NCBI GenBank assembly: GCA_024138025.1
Contig: JAMXBD010002455.1
Coordinates: forward strand, 1-64,000
Reading direction: 5' to 3'
Length of the DNA stretch: 64,000 bases
Source: Combretum micranthum
Taxonomy: Eukaryota > Streptophyta > Magnoliopsida > Myrtales > Combretaceae
Within the stretch, counting starts at the first letter, position 1. Each line of letters opens with the position of its first letter. The translations under genes and the position numbers were made by a program. The notes beneath the pieces were generated by a model, which did no database searches, was not told where the DNA came from, and was given only the letters and a program-made list of their open reading frames with translations. Shown here piece by piece: positions 34,777 to 46,487 of this stretch.

Positions 34777-36292
34777 ATGATGTCTTCAACCGACAGTAGC
34801 GATAGCTTATGGGCTCGCCTTATTAGAGAAAATCGAGTGGAACCTTTCAAGATCCAATGCTCCTACTGGACCGATGGTTTGTCAGTTTTAGTCCAGTCCA
34901 AAAGTCATTCATTGAGGATAGTTAGGCCCAATCCTCAGCCTACCAAAGATCCATGTTCCATTCACCATGTTCCGGCCCTCACTCATCTATGGGAACCTGA
35001 AGAAGTTGTCTTCCGTTTGGGTCAGCATGTACTTAGCCCGACCATTGAGGAATATACTAGACTACTCCAAGCACCTCCTACCTCTGAAGGAATCTATGTT
35101 CCGAACTTCAAGCATAGCCCGGTCCGTGTTATATCAGTTTTTGGGGATCAAGAGGGGACCAATAATTGAAGCATCAATGATTGCAATGAATATTGCATCC
35201 GGCTAACCACACTGATGGACTGGTTTGGAACTCCTGAATACTTTAAAAGCAACCGATCCCTTTCAGTATACCACTTGAAGTTTGGGAAGAAAACGGGTTA
35301 ATGCCTTCATAGTAGCTGCTTTTGCAACTATTCTCTTCCCTAATGGCAATTTGTTCATCCACTTCCGGGTCATAGAGCTGGTTTCTCAATATTTAGCTGG
35401 CAAATCCTATGTCCCGCTCTTCTAGCCGAACAAGTCCGTAGTCTGAATCACATCAAGTCTAAAGGACAAGGCAAGTTCAAAGCAAGCATGCATTTACTGA
35501 TGATTTGGTTTGCTAGCCACATTAAGCACTACGGAAAAGACTTGGCTAATGGATCCCTCATCAGCCTGAAATATGATCTCATCCAATCTTTTGCTGAAAG
35601 GGTCCACATGGAAGATGATCATCCTCTATGGGATATAATTGCCATTCTTGAAGACATGCCACCTGAAGACATGATGTGGCAAGCTCGCTGGTTCAAAAGC
35701 CCTGCAGCCATCCTAAGTTGCAAGGATACATGGCAGTACCCCTAATTGGACTCACCGGCTGTACTGGTTATTATCCCTCAAGTGTTATCAGACAGTATGG
35801 TATGCTGCAAGATATTACTGTCAAGCCTAATTTGGAGCAAGTCACTCTAGATTATCTGGATCCAACCAAGATACTACCAGCTAAAGAATTCAAGCTAAAT
35901 CAAATCCGAGCTATATGGGAAAATAGAGAGGTGAAGCCGGTTTTTGAAGTCGAGCCAGAAAATAAGGAAACAAGAAGTATAGAGCAACCAGGTGGTATGT
36001 GGCTAGCCAAATGAAGAAGAATAAGGATATTCGATATGAAGCTCCCGATATCCTTCAACCAGCACCATCGGAACCTGACCCTGAAACAACTGCTTACATG
36101 GAAGCTGTTTCGGCTCGCCTGGAAGTATGTCACCGAGATTTCCAAGAAAGAGAGAGGGAAATGGTGGATCGCCTGCAAAGTGCTGGAAGCAGAATTGCAT
36201 TCTTAGAGGCTGAGTTGAAGGCAGCTCGAAAGAAAATTCTAGCCCTGGAAGACAAGATTGTTTGCCCCACTAAGACAAGAAGACTGGTTTAG
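34777..36292 (+). pseudogene. Extra 5' ORF of the Tat element (DUF7745-like), frameshifted
   Basis: An ORF upstream of gag is typical of Ogre/Tat elements; its role is unknown. The first piece (34777-35169) has LTHLWEPEEVVFRLGQHVLS followed by PTIEEYTRLL, similar to plant DUF7745 proteins (family named from memory). Further pieces lie in other frames: 35488-35745 (MHLLMIWFASHIK), 35676-36014 (VPLIGLTGCTGYYPSSVIRQ) and 35999-36292. The last is strongly charged with heptad-like spacing (RLQSAGSRIAFLEAELKAAR), a probable coiled coil, and ends at a TAG. At least three frameshifts. Confidence 0.75.
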
Positions 36293-36638
36293 TTGGTTTA
36301 GGTTTAGTCCTTAGGAATCAAGGTTCTTTGAAACCATTAGAAAGTAGTTTTAATTCAGTCACTAGGAAATAAGGTTTCTAAACCATTAGAAGTTTTTGTT
36401 ATGAAACATTATCTTTTAATACAAATGTTTTTTTTAAATCATTGGTCAATATCCCCATTTGCATCTGTATGATAGCATATCTACATTCTTGCATATGTAT
36501 ATTAATTCATTTATTCTTTAAAAAAATATTAATAAATAATAAATGTCCAGGTCTAGCAAATTCGAGTTTAAGTCAAAAACTTGAAAGATAGCGTCCAAGC
36601 CGGTTAGGAGCCCTATTGTTACCAGATCCCGAGCTAAG
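36293..36638 (+). other. Spacer between the extra ORF and gag
   Basis: AT-rich noncoding sequence, with a diverged internal duplication near 36300-36400 (TTAGGAATCAAGGTT / CTAGGAAATAAGGTT). Confidence 0.6.
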
Positions 36639-38017
36639 ATGTCTAACACCGGGAGCAACCCCACAGACCAGACCAATGAGCAAAGACTCAACACCGTGGA
36701 ACAAACCCTCCTTGGAATTGCTGAACAGATGCAGGCTTTAACACAGAGTCTTGCACAACTTAAGACCCCCACAACTTCTGAAGAATCTTCAAGGTCACAG
36801 AAAGGAAAAGAAATTGAAGGACAGCTTATTCAGCAAGAGGAGTCACCAAATGAGTTTAATGCGGCTGAGTTGAAGAAAGAACTGGAAGCTCAGGCTAAAG
36901 AAATGGAGAAAAACTGCTTGAGAAAATGAAGACGTTCGATGGTTTTGATCAAACCGCGATCCTGAATTTGCCTCAATATGAGGAAGGTGCCTTCCCTGAG
37001 AAATTTAAGGCACCGGAATTTGAAAAATATGACGGGACAGGTTGCCCTAATATGCATACCAGATTGTATGTACGACGAATGGGGCAATACGCAAAGTTTG
37101 ACAAGCTGATGGTGCAAACCTTCCAGGACAGTCTTACTGGTGCTGCTTTGGCCTGGTACGCCCAATTAGACCATCAAGAAATTGATACTTGGGACAAGTT
37201 GGCTAGGGCATTTTTTAATCAGTATAAGTTTAACATTGAGATGGCGCCCTCGGTATGGGATTTAAGCAATCTGAAGAAGAAGAAAGAAGAGACTTTCAAG
37301 GATATGCTCAGCTGGGAGCAGGCTGCAAGGATCACCACCCCGATGCCTGAAAAGGACCTCACTTTCACTTTTATCAACACATTAGAGGAACCTTTCTTTT
37401 CCCATCTGATTGGGCATGCATCAGCAAGTTTCTCAGAAGTGGTGATAGCTGGATGCAGGATTGAGAATGCAATTTCAGCAGGAAAATTGCAACAAGAAAA
37501 GAAATATACTGCACCGAGAAATGTCCCATACAAAGGGAAAGATTCAACCGTCAGCATGGTCAATACTTCAGATGCAACTGGCCCTACTAAGTCATTCGTG
37601 TTGTCAACAAATCAGAATCAAAATCAGAATAAGGATCAGACTCAACAAAGTGCAGTCCCAAATCAACAATCAAGGTTCAACAGGCGGAACTTCACTCGAA
37701 TTCCGGTTCCCCTTAGCCAAGTATTAGCTAAATTAAGGGCCGATAATCTGATCAATCTTGAAGTTCCTAGGGAAGACTTAAAGCCTAGAAATTACAATCC
37801 TGAGCTGAAGTGTGAATATCACATGGGGCAAATCGGGCATTCAACAGACAGATGCTGGAGGCTTAGGCATAAAATCCAAGATCTTATTGATGCAAAAGTC
37901 ATCCAGTTGGATTTCATTGAAGCTCCAAACGTCTCTACTAACCCATTGCCAAATCATGGACCAGTTATCAATATGATTACCGCTGAGATTCCGGATCCAG
38001 AGAGCTTGTGTGCATGA
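36639..38017 (+). pseudogene. Gag of the Tat element
   Basis: Capsid/nucleocapsid precursor. The first piece (36639-36929) has a heptad-like N-terminus (LGIAEQMQALTQSLAQL). The frame is lost in an A run near 36910, where one missing base would explain the switch into the 363-codon main ORF (36926-38017). That ORF carries the gag domain: APEFEKYDGTGCPNMH, SLTGAALAWYAQLD and FFNQYKFNIEMAPS. Near the end it has the lineage's modified knuckle, CEYHMGQIGHSTDRCW, then LRHKIQDLID. A Gln/Asn-rich linker precedes it. Confidence 0.93.
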
Positions 38018-39284
38018 TTGAAGGTGGACCTAGATCCATCAAAATCGAAATAGGCAAAGGTAGTGAAGATGGATCAACTTCATCAAAGCCTAGAACTATA
38101 CCTTTCAGATACCCCTTGCTGTGAGTGATTATAAAGCCGCTCCATTTGATTATAAGGCGGTAAATCATGCTTCAATGGCCATGGTTGGTGGCCTTACTCG
38201 CTCAGGAAGAGTTTATGAGTCGACCGGAAAGAATGCAACTGTGAATATGCCACAGCAGCAAAATGAAGAAAAGAAAGATGAAGAGAAGTCAGCATTGGCA
38301 AAACTGATGAAAGCAAGTGAATACAAGTTGTCGAGCAGTTGGCCAAAATACCTGCCCAAATATCGCTCATGAGTCTGCTGATTAGCTCTAATGTACACCG
38401 TGAGGCTCTTTTCAAAGCCTTAGAAGAAGTGAAAGTTCCAGAAGGTGTATCAGAAGAAGCCTTGGGGCATATATCATCAACTCAATCTTTGCAAATGAGC
38501 AAATCATTTTCTCATCTGAAGAACTGGGAGAGGAAGGGGATCAACATAACAAGGCCCTCTTCATCGTAGTCAAAAGCTGTGGAAAGATCGTCTCTCGAGT
38601 ATTAGTTGACAATGGATCCTCTTTGAATGTGTGCCCCTTAGCCACTTTGAGCCTATTGGGGATTGAACCGTCAGACATCAAACCAAGCTCTACTGTGGTT
38701 CGTGCTTTTGATGGATCAAAAAGAGATATAATAGGTGAAGTGGAGTTAGAAGTCACCATCGGGCCTCAAACTTTCATTATTCCTTTCCAAGTGATTGATA
38801 TCCCCAGAACATTCAATCTGCTGTTGGGAAGACCATGGATCCATGCTGCCAGGGCAATACCATCAAGCCTGCACCAGAAGGTTAAGTTCATAGCCAATGG
38901 TCAACTCATCACTGTTATGGGAGAACAGGATTATGCCATTTACAAGGAGACATGTCCCTTACATTGGAAAAGAAGGAGAAGAAGACTTCGGGCTCCAAAT
39001 GTTTGACGAAGTCTGTATGATGAATGATGAGAAAGAAGCTCAGGTGGGAACCTTTGGACTGGGTTATTCCCCCACTTGTGCTGAAGTGGGAAATGAAAAA
39101 CCAAATGAGAAGGAGGAAGCTCGACAAGGATATGATCCAATCATCAAAATCCTCACATCAGCCATTCCTTTCCAAAGCCACATCATATCCAGCAGCCAGA
39201 TGATATCAAAGAAGATGCTTCATCCAAAGAAATGATCTTGAGAAATTGGTTCTCTGTGCCTTGCGCTAGTATTAAGTCTTTTAA
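38018..39284 (+). pseudogene. Aspartic protease region of the Tat element
   Basis: Polyprotein protease. The open part begins near 38540 (NKALFIVVKSC). The active-site motif is VDNGSSLNVCP (Asn where Thr/Ser is common, normal in this lineage), followed by VRAFDGSKRDIIGEVELEV and FNLLLGRPWIHAA. The frame shifts near 38960; downstream (38897-39235 ORF) an acidic linker with GLGYSPTCAEV continues. After 39235 another frame (EMILRNWFSVPC) runs to a GTAAGA at 39285. The part 38018-38540 holds linker sequence in several broken frames. Confidence 0.85.
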
Positions 39285-39431
39285 GTAAGAACTTATCTAA
39301 GACTAGATTTGTGTTTTGTGTTTTTCAGTATTATGTGATGCTCAAATAAGTGTACTTAAACACCGTCCCAGTTTAATGAAATTTATTTCCTTTCACATAT
39401 TCTCATACATTCCTCATTCATATTCAACCAG
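39285..39431 (+). other. Putative Ogre-type intron between protease and RT
   Basis: AA|GTAAGA at 39285 is a strong donor, and TTCAACCAG ending at 39431 is a fair acceptor. The 147 bases between are AT-rich with stops in all frames. Downstream an open frame resumes at once (IDNCDEVQGYLARI). Ogre elements are known to carry an intron in this position; exact phase could not be confirmed here. Confidence 0.5.
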
Positions 39432-40457
39432 ATCGACAATTGTGATGAAGTTCAGGGATATCTCGCGCGTATAATTAATGAAAATATCAATATCACCTCT
39501 AACTCTACTGGGTTAGACGTTGAAGATGATATTGATTATCAATTTAGAACACAAGAAATTTGGCAAAATTTTGAACAAGGAAGGATTGAAATTCCCGAAA
39601 CCATTGAAGTGATTAATTTGGGAACAAGAAAACCCTAGGAATCTGAGGATAGGGGGAAAATTGCCTGAGAGCACGGCACAAGATTTAACCAAGTTACTAG
39701 CCGAATACTTGGATGTTTTTGCATGGTCGTATAGCGATATGCCTGGTTTAGACCCATCCATTGTGGTTCACAAATTGCCAACAAAGGAGGATTTTAAACC
39801 TATAAAGCAAAAATTAAGGCGATTTAGGCCGGATTTACTCCTCCAAATCAAGGATGAAGTAAAAAAGTTGCTTGAAGTAGGATTCATTGAGGTTTCTGAT
39901 TATTCGGATTGGGTATCAAATATAGTGCCAGTACTTAAGAAAAACGGGAAAGTGAGAATTGTGTGGATTTCAGAGATCTAAACAAAGCAACCCCGAAAGA
40001 TAATTTCCCGTTGCCTCACATCGATGTTTTAGTGGACAATACCGCTGGAAATCATCTATTTTCATTCATGGATGGATTTTCAGGGTATAATCAGATATTA
40101 ATGGCCGAAGAAGATAAGGTCAAAACCACATTGTTACAGCCTGGGGAACTTTTGTTACAAGTCATGCCTTTTGGTCTCAAGAATGCCGGGGCAACTTATC
40201 AACGAGCAATGCTTGCTATACTTCATGATATGATGCACAAAGAGGTGGAAGTATATGTAGATGATATGATCGCCAAGACAAAGGAAGGAGGATCATGTAG
40301 TGGTGTTAAGGAAGCTTTTTGAAAGATTAAGGAAGTTTCAGTTGAAATTGAATCCAGAAAAATGCACTTTCGGAGTGACATCTGGAAAATTATTAGGATT
40401 CATGGTTAGCCAAAAGGGATAGAAATCGATCCTGATAAAGTCAAGGCGATTCAGGAT
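39432..40457 (+). pseudogene. Reverse transcriptase of the Tat element
   Basis: Begins with the linker IDNCDEVQGYL...FRTQEIWQNFEQG and, after a stop/frame change near 39640, LTKLLAEYLDVFAWSYSDMP. Then come PIKQKLRRFRPDL, VSNIVPVLKKNGKVRI and, in the next frame (from 39963), DFRDLNKATPKDNFPLPHID, LFSFMDGFSGYNQI and MPFGLKNAGATYQRAM. The catalytic YVDDM is at about 40255-40270. Frameshifts occur near 39965 and 40300, and again before the thumb. Confidence 0.93.
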
Positions 40458-41027
40458 TTGCCTCCACCAAAAACATTAAAGGAAATCAGAGGCCTCTTGG
40501 GAAGATTGAATTACATTGCTCGATTCATATCACAGTTGACTGATAAGTGCCAACCGCTGTTTAAACTGCTGAAGAAGAATGCCCTAATTGAATGGAATGA
40601 CGAATGTGAAAAAGCCTTTAATCGGATAAAGCAATATCTGACGAATCCACCAGTACTGGTTACTCCAAAACCGGGGAAACCGTTGTTCTTGTACTTGACA
40701 ATTCTTCCTGAATCCATGGGTGTGTGCTCGGGCAAAAAGATGAGGAAGGAAAAGAAAGAGCTGTTTTACTACTTAATGGAGCAAAATTTCAAATGGAGAA
40801 CAAAAGTATTCAGAGATAGAAAAACCTGCTGTGCATTAGTATGGGTTATGCACAGACTTAGACAGTATACGCTCTTCTACTCGATCGAGTTGATTACGAA
40901 GCATGATCCATTGCGATACTTAGCACGCAAACCGGCTTTGGTTGGTCGAATCTCGAAATGGCAGATGCTGCTTTCTGAATTTGATATCATTTATGTAATC
41001 AAAGTTCAGTCAAAGGACAAGTTTTAG
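40458..41027 (+). pseudogene. RT connection and first RNase H of the Tat element
   Basis: PPPKTLKEIRGLLGRLNYIA is the usual junction after RT. The RNase H follows with KPGKPLFLYLTI, a degraded ESMGVCSGKK (usual SMGCVLGQ), RDRKTCCALVWVMHRLRQY (normally a Glu before KTC) and LITKHDPLRYLARKPAL. The open frame ends at 41027. The first catalytic Asp is not conserved (Tyr-Leu-Thr), so the domain appears worn. Confidence 0.88.
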
Positions 41028-41480
41028 CTGATCAACTCGCAGAAAGCCCAGTTGATGATGAAGAATTAAAGGAACAAGATCAGTTTCCAGATGAAGGCAT
41101 CAGATACAGAAACAGAAGCCGAAACAACAGTTGGAAGTTGTATTTCGATGGAGCAGCCAACGTATACGGTGTGGAATAGGGGCAGTCCTTATCTCACCAA
41201 AGAAGAACAGTTCCCGGCATCAGCCAGATTAATGTTTCCTTACACAAATAATGTAGCGGAATACGAGGCATGCATCATGGGATTAGAAATGGCAATTCAA
41301 ATGAATATCGAGGAGCTCGAAGTGTTTGGAGATTCATCACTTATCATTTTCCAAACTCGAGGCGAGTTCAAAACTAAGGATCCCAAGTTGATTCCTTATC
41401 ATAATCACTTGGCTGAGTTAGCAGGAATTCAAAGAAATTTCCTTCACTTATGTGCCGAGAACTCAGAATCAATTTGCTGA
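41028..41480 (+). pseudogene. Second (archaeal-type) RNase H of the Tat element
   Basis: A diagnostic domain of the Tat/Ogre lineage. KLYFDGAANVYG (first Asp) is readable at about 41140-41175, after which one base is out of frame. The rest is in the ORF 41091-41480: LMFPYTNNVAEYEACIMGLE (Glu), then EELEVFGDSSLIIFQ (Asp) and YHNHLAELA. It sits between the first RNase H and integrase, as known for the lineage. Confidence 0.88.
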
Positions 41481-42836
41481 TGCATTGGCTACTCTGGCCT
41501 CTTTGATCCAATTCACTGAAGGAGTAAGAATACAACCTTTGCAAGTCCGAATAAGAAGTGAACCCGCATTCTGTGCTGTGATTGAATCAAACGAACCATG
41601 GTTTCAAGATATCAAAATTTTCTTGCAAACAGGTAGCTATCCTGAGTGTGCTACAAAAAAGGATCAGAAATCATTGAGGCGTCTGGCAAGTCATTTCTTG
41701 TTAAGCGGAGATACCTTATACAGAAGGTCATTCGATACACCCTGTTGAGATGTGTAGATGAAAAAGAAGCTCAAAAATTAATGGAAGAAGTTCATGAGGG
41801 AGTATGTGGACCTCATATGAACGGATATATGCTAGCTAAAAAGATTATGAGGCTAGGATATTTCTGGTTAACCATGGAATCAGACTGTATCAAACATGTG
41901 AGATCTTGTCATTATGTCAAATTTACGCAAACAAGATAAATGCTCCTCCGAAGGAATTACAGTCAATGTCAACACCATGGCCGTTCTCAATGTGGGGAAT
42001 AGATGTAATTGGGCCAATTCGCCAAAAGCTTCAAATGGTCATCGATTCATACTAGTTGCAATCGATTACTTCACCAAGTGGGTTGAAGCGCTTCATACGC
42101 CAGTGTGACAAAAGCCGTTGTGGTGCGATTCATCAAAAGAGATATCATTGCTCGATATGGAACTCCAGAAAGTATCATTACCGATAATGGTACAAATCTG
42201 AACAACAATGCAATGACTGATTTATGTCAGCAATTCAAGATTAAACACCGGAATTCCACTCCATATCGCCCACAGATGAATGGAGCAGTAGAAGCCGCCA
42301 ACAAAAACATCAAGAGAATCATTGAGAAGATGACGATTGCATACAAAGATTGGCATGAAATGCTCCCATTAGCATTAATGGCGTATCGAACCTCTGTAAG
42401 AGTGTCAACTGGGGCAACGCCCTATTCCCTGGTATATGGAACTGAAGTTTTACCAGTAGAAGTTGAGATTCCTTCGCTCCGAGTATGGCTGAAACAGAGC
42501 TCGAAGAAGCTGAATGGGTTAGACAAAGGTTGAACAGTTAAATCTTTTAGATGAAAAAAGATTGACTGCCATGTGTCATGGGCAATTATATCAACAAAGG
42601 ATGGCTAGAGCATTTAATAAGAAGTTAAGCCAAGAAATTTCCAAGAAGGTGATTTGGTTCTGAGAAAAATGCTGCCAAATGTGCAAGATTCCAGAGGAAA
42701 GTTCACACCAAATTATGAAGGACCATATATAGTGAAGAAGGTCTTATCGGGAGGAGCATTAATCCTTTCCCAAATGGATGGACCCGATTTAAAGGATCCT
42801 GTGAACTCAGATGCTGTAAAGTTGTATTATCCTTGA
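41452..42836 (+). pseudogene. Integrase of the Tat element, several frameshifts
   Basis: The N-terminal linker (NQFADALATLASLIQF) leads to the zinc-binding region at 41740-41939: VHEGVCGPHMNGYMLAKKI and CIKHVRSCHYV (usual CxxC replaced at its end). The core has WGIDVIGPI-like sequence near 42000, FTKWVEALHT, then IITDNGTNLNN (second Asp) and NGAVEAANKNIKRIIEK (Glu) in 42105-42533. After another frameshift the C-terminal module (42654-42836) reads GKFTPNYEGPYIVKK and ends at TGA. No chromodomain, as expected. Confidence 0.92.
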
Positions 42837-43179
42837 TCAATAAAATTTGTCATTTCAAGTGATCAATTGATTTTATTTTAATTAATTATAAGCAAAGTTG
42901 ATATTCCTGAAATTCTCTGAAGTCGAATCAAAGCCTGAAATTCTTTGAAGTTGAATCAAAGCCTAACCCACAAAATTCTTCTGAATAAATTTCCAGCCAA
43001 ACACCATTTGAATCATCAGAAAAGAAATTTGAGCATCTTATAATGCTGAATGAATGCGTTTATACAGTTTGGTCTATTGATTGTTCTTATTTTAAAAGAA
43101 AATATTACTGCAAGAAATAACTAATTTTGATAGAAAATTGAAGCATCCTTTTTATCAATAAAAGAAAAAAAAAAGAGAG

Positions 43180-43234
<55 letters not shown>

Positions 43235-43505
43235 AAAAAAAGAAAGAAAGAAAGAAAAAGAAAAAGAAAAGAGAAAGAACCCCCAGTGGATTGAAAAATC
43301 ACAAATACCCCTCAATCTAGACAGATAGTCTAGTACTACCCAAACCAAATCCATCCTTTAGAGATGGTGACCAAAATCCATCCTTTCGAGATGGTGACCC
43401 AAAATCCATCCTTTAGAGATGGTGACCAAAATCCAAATTCAGAAATTCATTCGCTCAAGATGGTGATCAAGACAGAAGTTAGAAATCCATCCATTCCATA
43501 TGGTA
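42837..43505 (+). other. 3' noncoding part of the Tat element with purine tract
   Basis: Contains an A/G-only low-complexity tract at 43165-43278. It also has three near-copies of CATCCTTTAGAGATGGTGAC spaced 27-28 bp at about 43350-43430. No coding signal. Confidence 0.75.
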
Positions 43506-43506
43506 A

Positions 43507-43868
43507 CCAAAGCCCATTGGTCCGGCAAATGACCAAACCAAAGCCCATTGGTCCGGCAAATGACCAAACCAAAGCCCATTGGTCCGGCAAATGACCAAAC
43601 CAAAGCCCATTGGTCCGGCAAATGACCAAACCAAAGCCCATTGGTCCGGTAAATGACCAAACCATAGCCCATTGGTCCGGCAAATGACCAAACCAAAGCC
43701 CATTGGTCCGGCAAATGACTAAACCAAAGCCCATTGGTCCGGCAAATGACCAAAGCCCATTGGTCCGGCAAATGACCAAAGCCCATTGGTCCGGCAAATG
43801 ACCAAACCAAAGCCCATTGGTCTGGCAAATGACCAAACCAATGCCCATTGGTCCGGCAAATGACCAAA
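43507..43868. repeat. 31-bp minisatellite, 12 units
   Basis: Units contain AGCCCATTGGTCCGGCAAAT and start at 43511, 43542, 43573, 43604, 43635, 43666, 43697, 43728, 43754, 43780, 43811 and 43842. Ten steps are 31 bp or end units; two are 26 bp and lack ACCAA. Because 31 is not a multiple of 3, and the unit lacks stops in the minus frames, long minus-strand ORFs (43439-44014) arise by chance. Confidence 0.97.
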
Positions 43869-44015
43869 TTAAAGTCTAGGTCCGACAGTTGACCTAGCAA
43901 ATCTCTAAGTCTAAACTCGACATATAGTTTAGCACAAGATTTGGAAGGAGAAGCTAAGCAAAAATTGGTTGTCTTTTTGTCTTTGTGGCAAAAGTTTTGT
44001 TCCAACTTTACCACA

Positions 44016-44027
44016 AAGAGGGGCAGC
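44016..44027 (+). promoter_or_regulatory. Polypurine tract of the Tat element
   Basis: AAAGAGGGGCAGC directly before the 3' LTR at 44028; the usual plus-strand primer of Tat elements. Confidence 0.9.
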
Positions 44028-46487
44028 TGTAGACACCCAATTTTTGCCTAATTAATTAAGGCTTAAAATTTAATTAAATTCATTTTCCAAAAGCCTTAAG
44101 TATTGATGAAATTGGCTAAGTGATCAAGGCACAGGCCAAATGGCCTGTTGGTTAAACACATTGACCCAAACACACATTCAAGCTCAAGGACACAGGTTCA
44201 AACCCTAGCAAAGGCAAATTTTTTCCTTTTATCATTTTTGTCTTTTCATTTTCCTCAAATGTGACTTTTGCCTTACTTTGCATCAGTTTTTAACTGACAA
44301 AACAACATTGATTGTCAAAAGTGATGATGGAATTGCAAAGTGGTTATGGAATATGAAAGATTAGTGCAAAAACAACCCAAAAGTTACAAAATTCAATGTA
44401 TAAAGCATTCAATTGCACATGAATGGGGAGTTACAAAAATTGATTGGATGAATCTGACATGGAATATGAAAACAATCATCAATTCATCAGTTTCAAACAA
44501 TTTAATCATGGATTTTCGAATTAAATTCGTAAAAAAATCAAGAGGCAAAAATCGATTCATTTTCGAAACTGCTTGAAACGTAAAATTGAGCTTGCAACCT
44601 ATAAATAGGAGGTCTTAGGAGCAAAAGGCACAAGTCAATTTCAAAAAAACACATACACAACCATATCAATTCGAAACTTTCGAATTTAGGAAGAAAAATT
44701 CGAATTTTTCAAATTCGAAGTGATTGAATCGAATTTGATCAAAATTGAGTGTGTTAGGAAGTTAGAAACCTAATTTTGATGTTTTAGTTTGCTTGGATTT
44801 GATCAAATTGATCAAATTAATCTCTGAAATTTTTTTTTATTTTTGTTCATTAACGCCGCCGTACGACCACCGCTTGCCGCCGTTCTGGGCGCGAACCACC
44901 ACTTTCAGAGGACGCGCCGTCGCAGCAGGAGTCGGGCCGACAAGCTTCCAGCCGCTGAGGACCATCGGAGCCGCTGGAATCCGCCCCGAAAAGTCGCGTC
45001 ATCGTCTTCTTCACCCGCCAGAGCTCCGAGATCCGACCCGAATATCCGAATCCAACCTGGTCGGTCATCGGTCAACGGTCAACTCTGATCGGACGGTCCA
45101 GATTGAATCAAGCAGATCAAACGGCCGAGATTCAATCAAGCAGATCAGTGGCTCAGATTTGATCAGGCAGATCAGACGGCCCAGATTCAATCAAGCAATC
45201 AGACGGCCCAGATTTCATCAAGCGATCAGACGACCCAGATTCAATCAAGCGATCAGACGGCTTAGATTCAATCAAGCGATCAGACGGCTCAGATTGAGTC
45301 AACAAGATCAGACGATCCAGATCGGTCAGCGCGATCGACGCTCCAAATCTCGTCCGCCTCATCAGACGGTCCAGGTTAATCCTCATTATTTTATTATATT
45401 TTTATTATAAAATTAATTTCAGAAAATAATAAAAAATAGTAAAAAATTTATAAAATTCATAAAAAATTCATAAAAATTCAGAAAAATACAGAAAAATCCA
45501 GAAAAAATCAAAATATTTATTTTTTATATAAATTTATTTTTTTTATATTTTTGATATTTTTAAATTTTTTTAATGTGTATTTATACATAAATTGCTTTAG
45601 AAAATGCATGAAAAATGATTTTAATATTTTTTTTAATATATTCTGGATATATTGTGAAATTATGTGATGATTTTTTAAAAAAAAATAGTAAAAAAAATTA
45701 TAAAAAATAAATAAAAATAATAAAATTGGATTTTCCAAAGAACAAAATTTCTAAAAAAAAATGATTTTTGAGCTTAGAAAAATTGTATTTTCATAAAATA
45801 AAAAAATCAATTGATTAGATCATAGGATCATCAAAAATGATTTTCATAAAAATATAAAATTTAATGAACTTAAAATGAAAAGAGTTCAAAAAATTAAAAT
45901 TGATCAACAAATTAAGATTCTTTTTAAAACACTAGGTTTTGTCTGATCTCGATTAGCGAGTACGTAGGCACCTGCGGGGCGACATAAAAAATAAAAAAAA
46001 ATTTATTGTAAATAAATATTTTGTAAATATAAGATAATTTGTTGATTATTCATGTTTTAAAAAAAATAAATAAAAATTAAAAAATAATTAAAAAAAATAA
46101 AAATGAATGATTTGTAAATATTTGTGCTATAATGTTTTAATTAATTTTTTTTTTGTGCATGAAAAGGATAGATTAGAAATTTAAAAATCCAAAAGTGGTA
46201 ACCGATTTGGTTTTTATAGGTTAGCCCCCGAATCCATGATATCTGGTTTTAAAAGTTTGGTTTTTAAATCAAATTTTCGCAGACTAGTAGCTAAGTTAGG
46301 ATCAACCGACCCATTGATCCTAGCTTTTATTTTTTTCCGATTTATATCGGGTGGCGACTCTAAAATTTTTTAAAATTTCTTTTAACCCTTAGTCGAGGAT
46401 TCATGTTAAATGGGTTCGGGTTTAACGTGAATCGGGTTATGAGAAATGAACCAGATTAAGAATAGTGAAAAAAATCCAGGCTCGACA
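44028..46487 (+). repeat. 3' LTR of the Tat element
   Basis: Partner of 31712-34214, with the A/B-box segment, TATAAATAG (44600-44608), the GC-rich island (about 44851-45375) with GATCAGACGGCCCAGATT-type repeats, and the GAGTACGTAGGCACCTGCGG block near 45957. It lacks a short segment present in the 5' LTR near 32080-32190. Confidence 0.95.

Larger units (their letters stand above)
31712..46487 (+). mobile_element. Tat/Ogre-type Ty3/gypsy retrotransposon, 14.8 kb
   Basis: Plus-strand element with long LTRs (2503 and 2460 bp) starting TGTAGACACCC and ending GGCTCGACA. The order is LTR, primer site, extra ORF (DUF7745-like), gag, protease, a likely intron, RT, RNase H, a second archaeal-type RNase H, integrase, minisatellite, polypurine tract, LTR. 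The second RNase H and the extra 5' ORF mark the Tat/Ogre lineage. All coding parts have frameshifts. Five-base flanks (TATTG left, AATAT right) do not match, and the flanks belong to different elements. The LTRs differ by roughly one in twenty bases over their first 330 bp, by eye. Confidence 0.93.

Noticed and set aside
43165..43278. Poly-A/G tract as a retrogene or LINE tail
   Set aside because: It is internal to the Tat element and continuous with its 3' noncoding region; no non-LTR coding sequence is adjacent.
43439..44014. 191-codon minus-strand ORF with a repeated FGHLPDQWALVWSFAGP motif
   Set aside because: It is the translation of a 31-bp minisatellite whose unit lacks stops; overlapping ORFs exist in the other minus frames.
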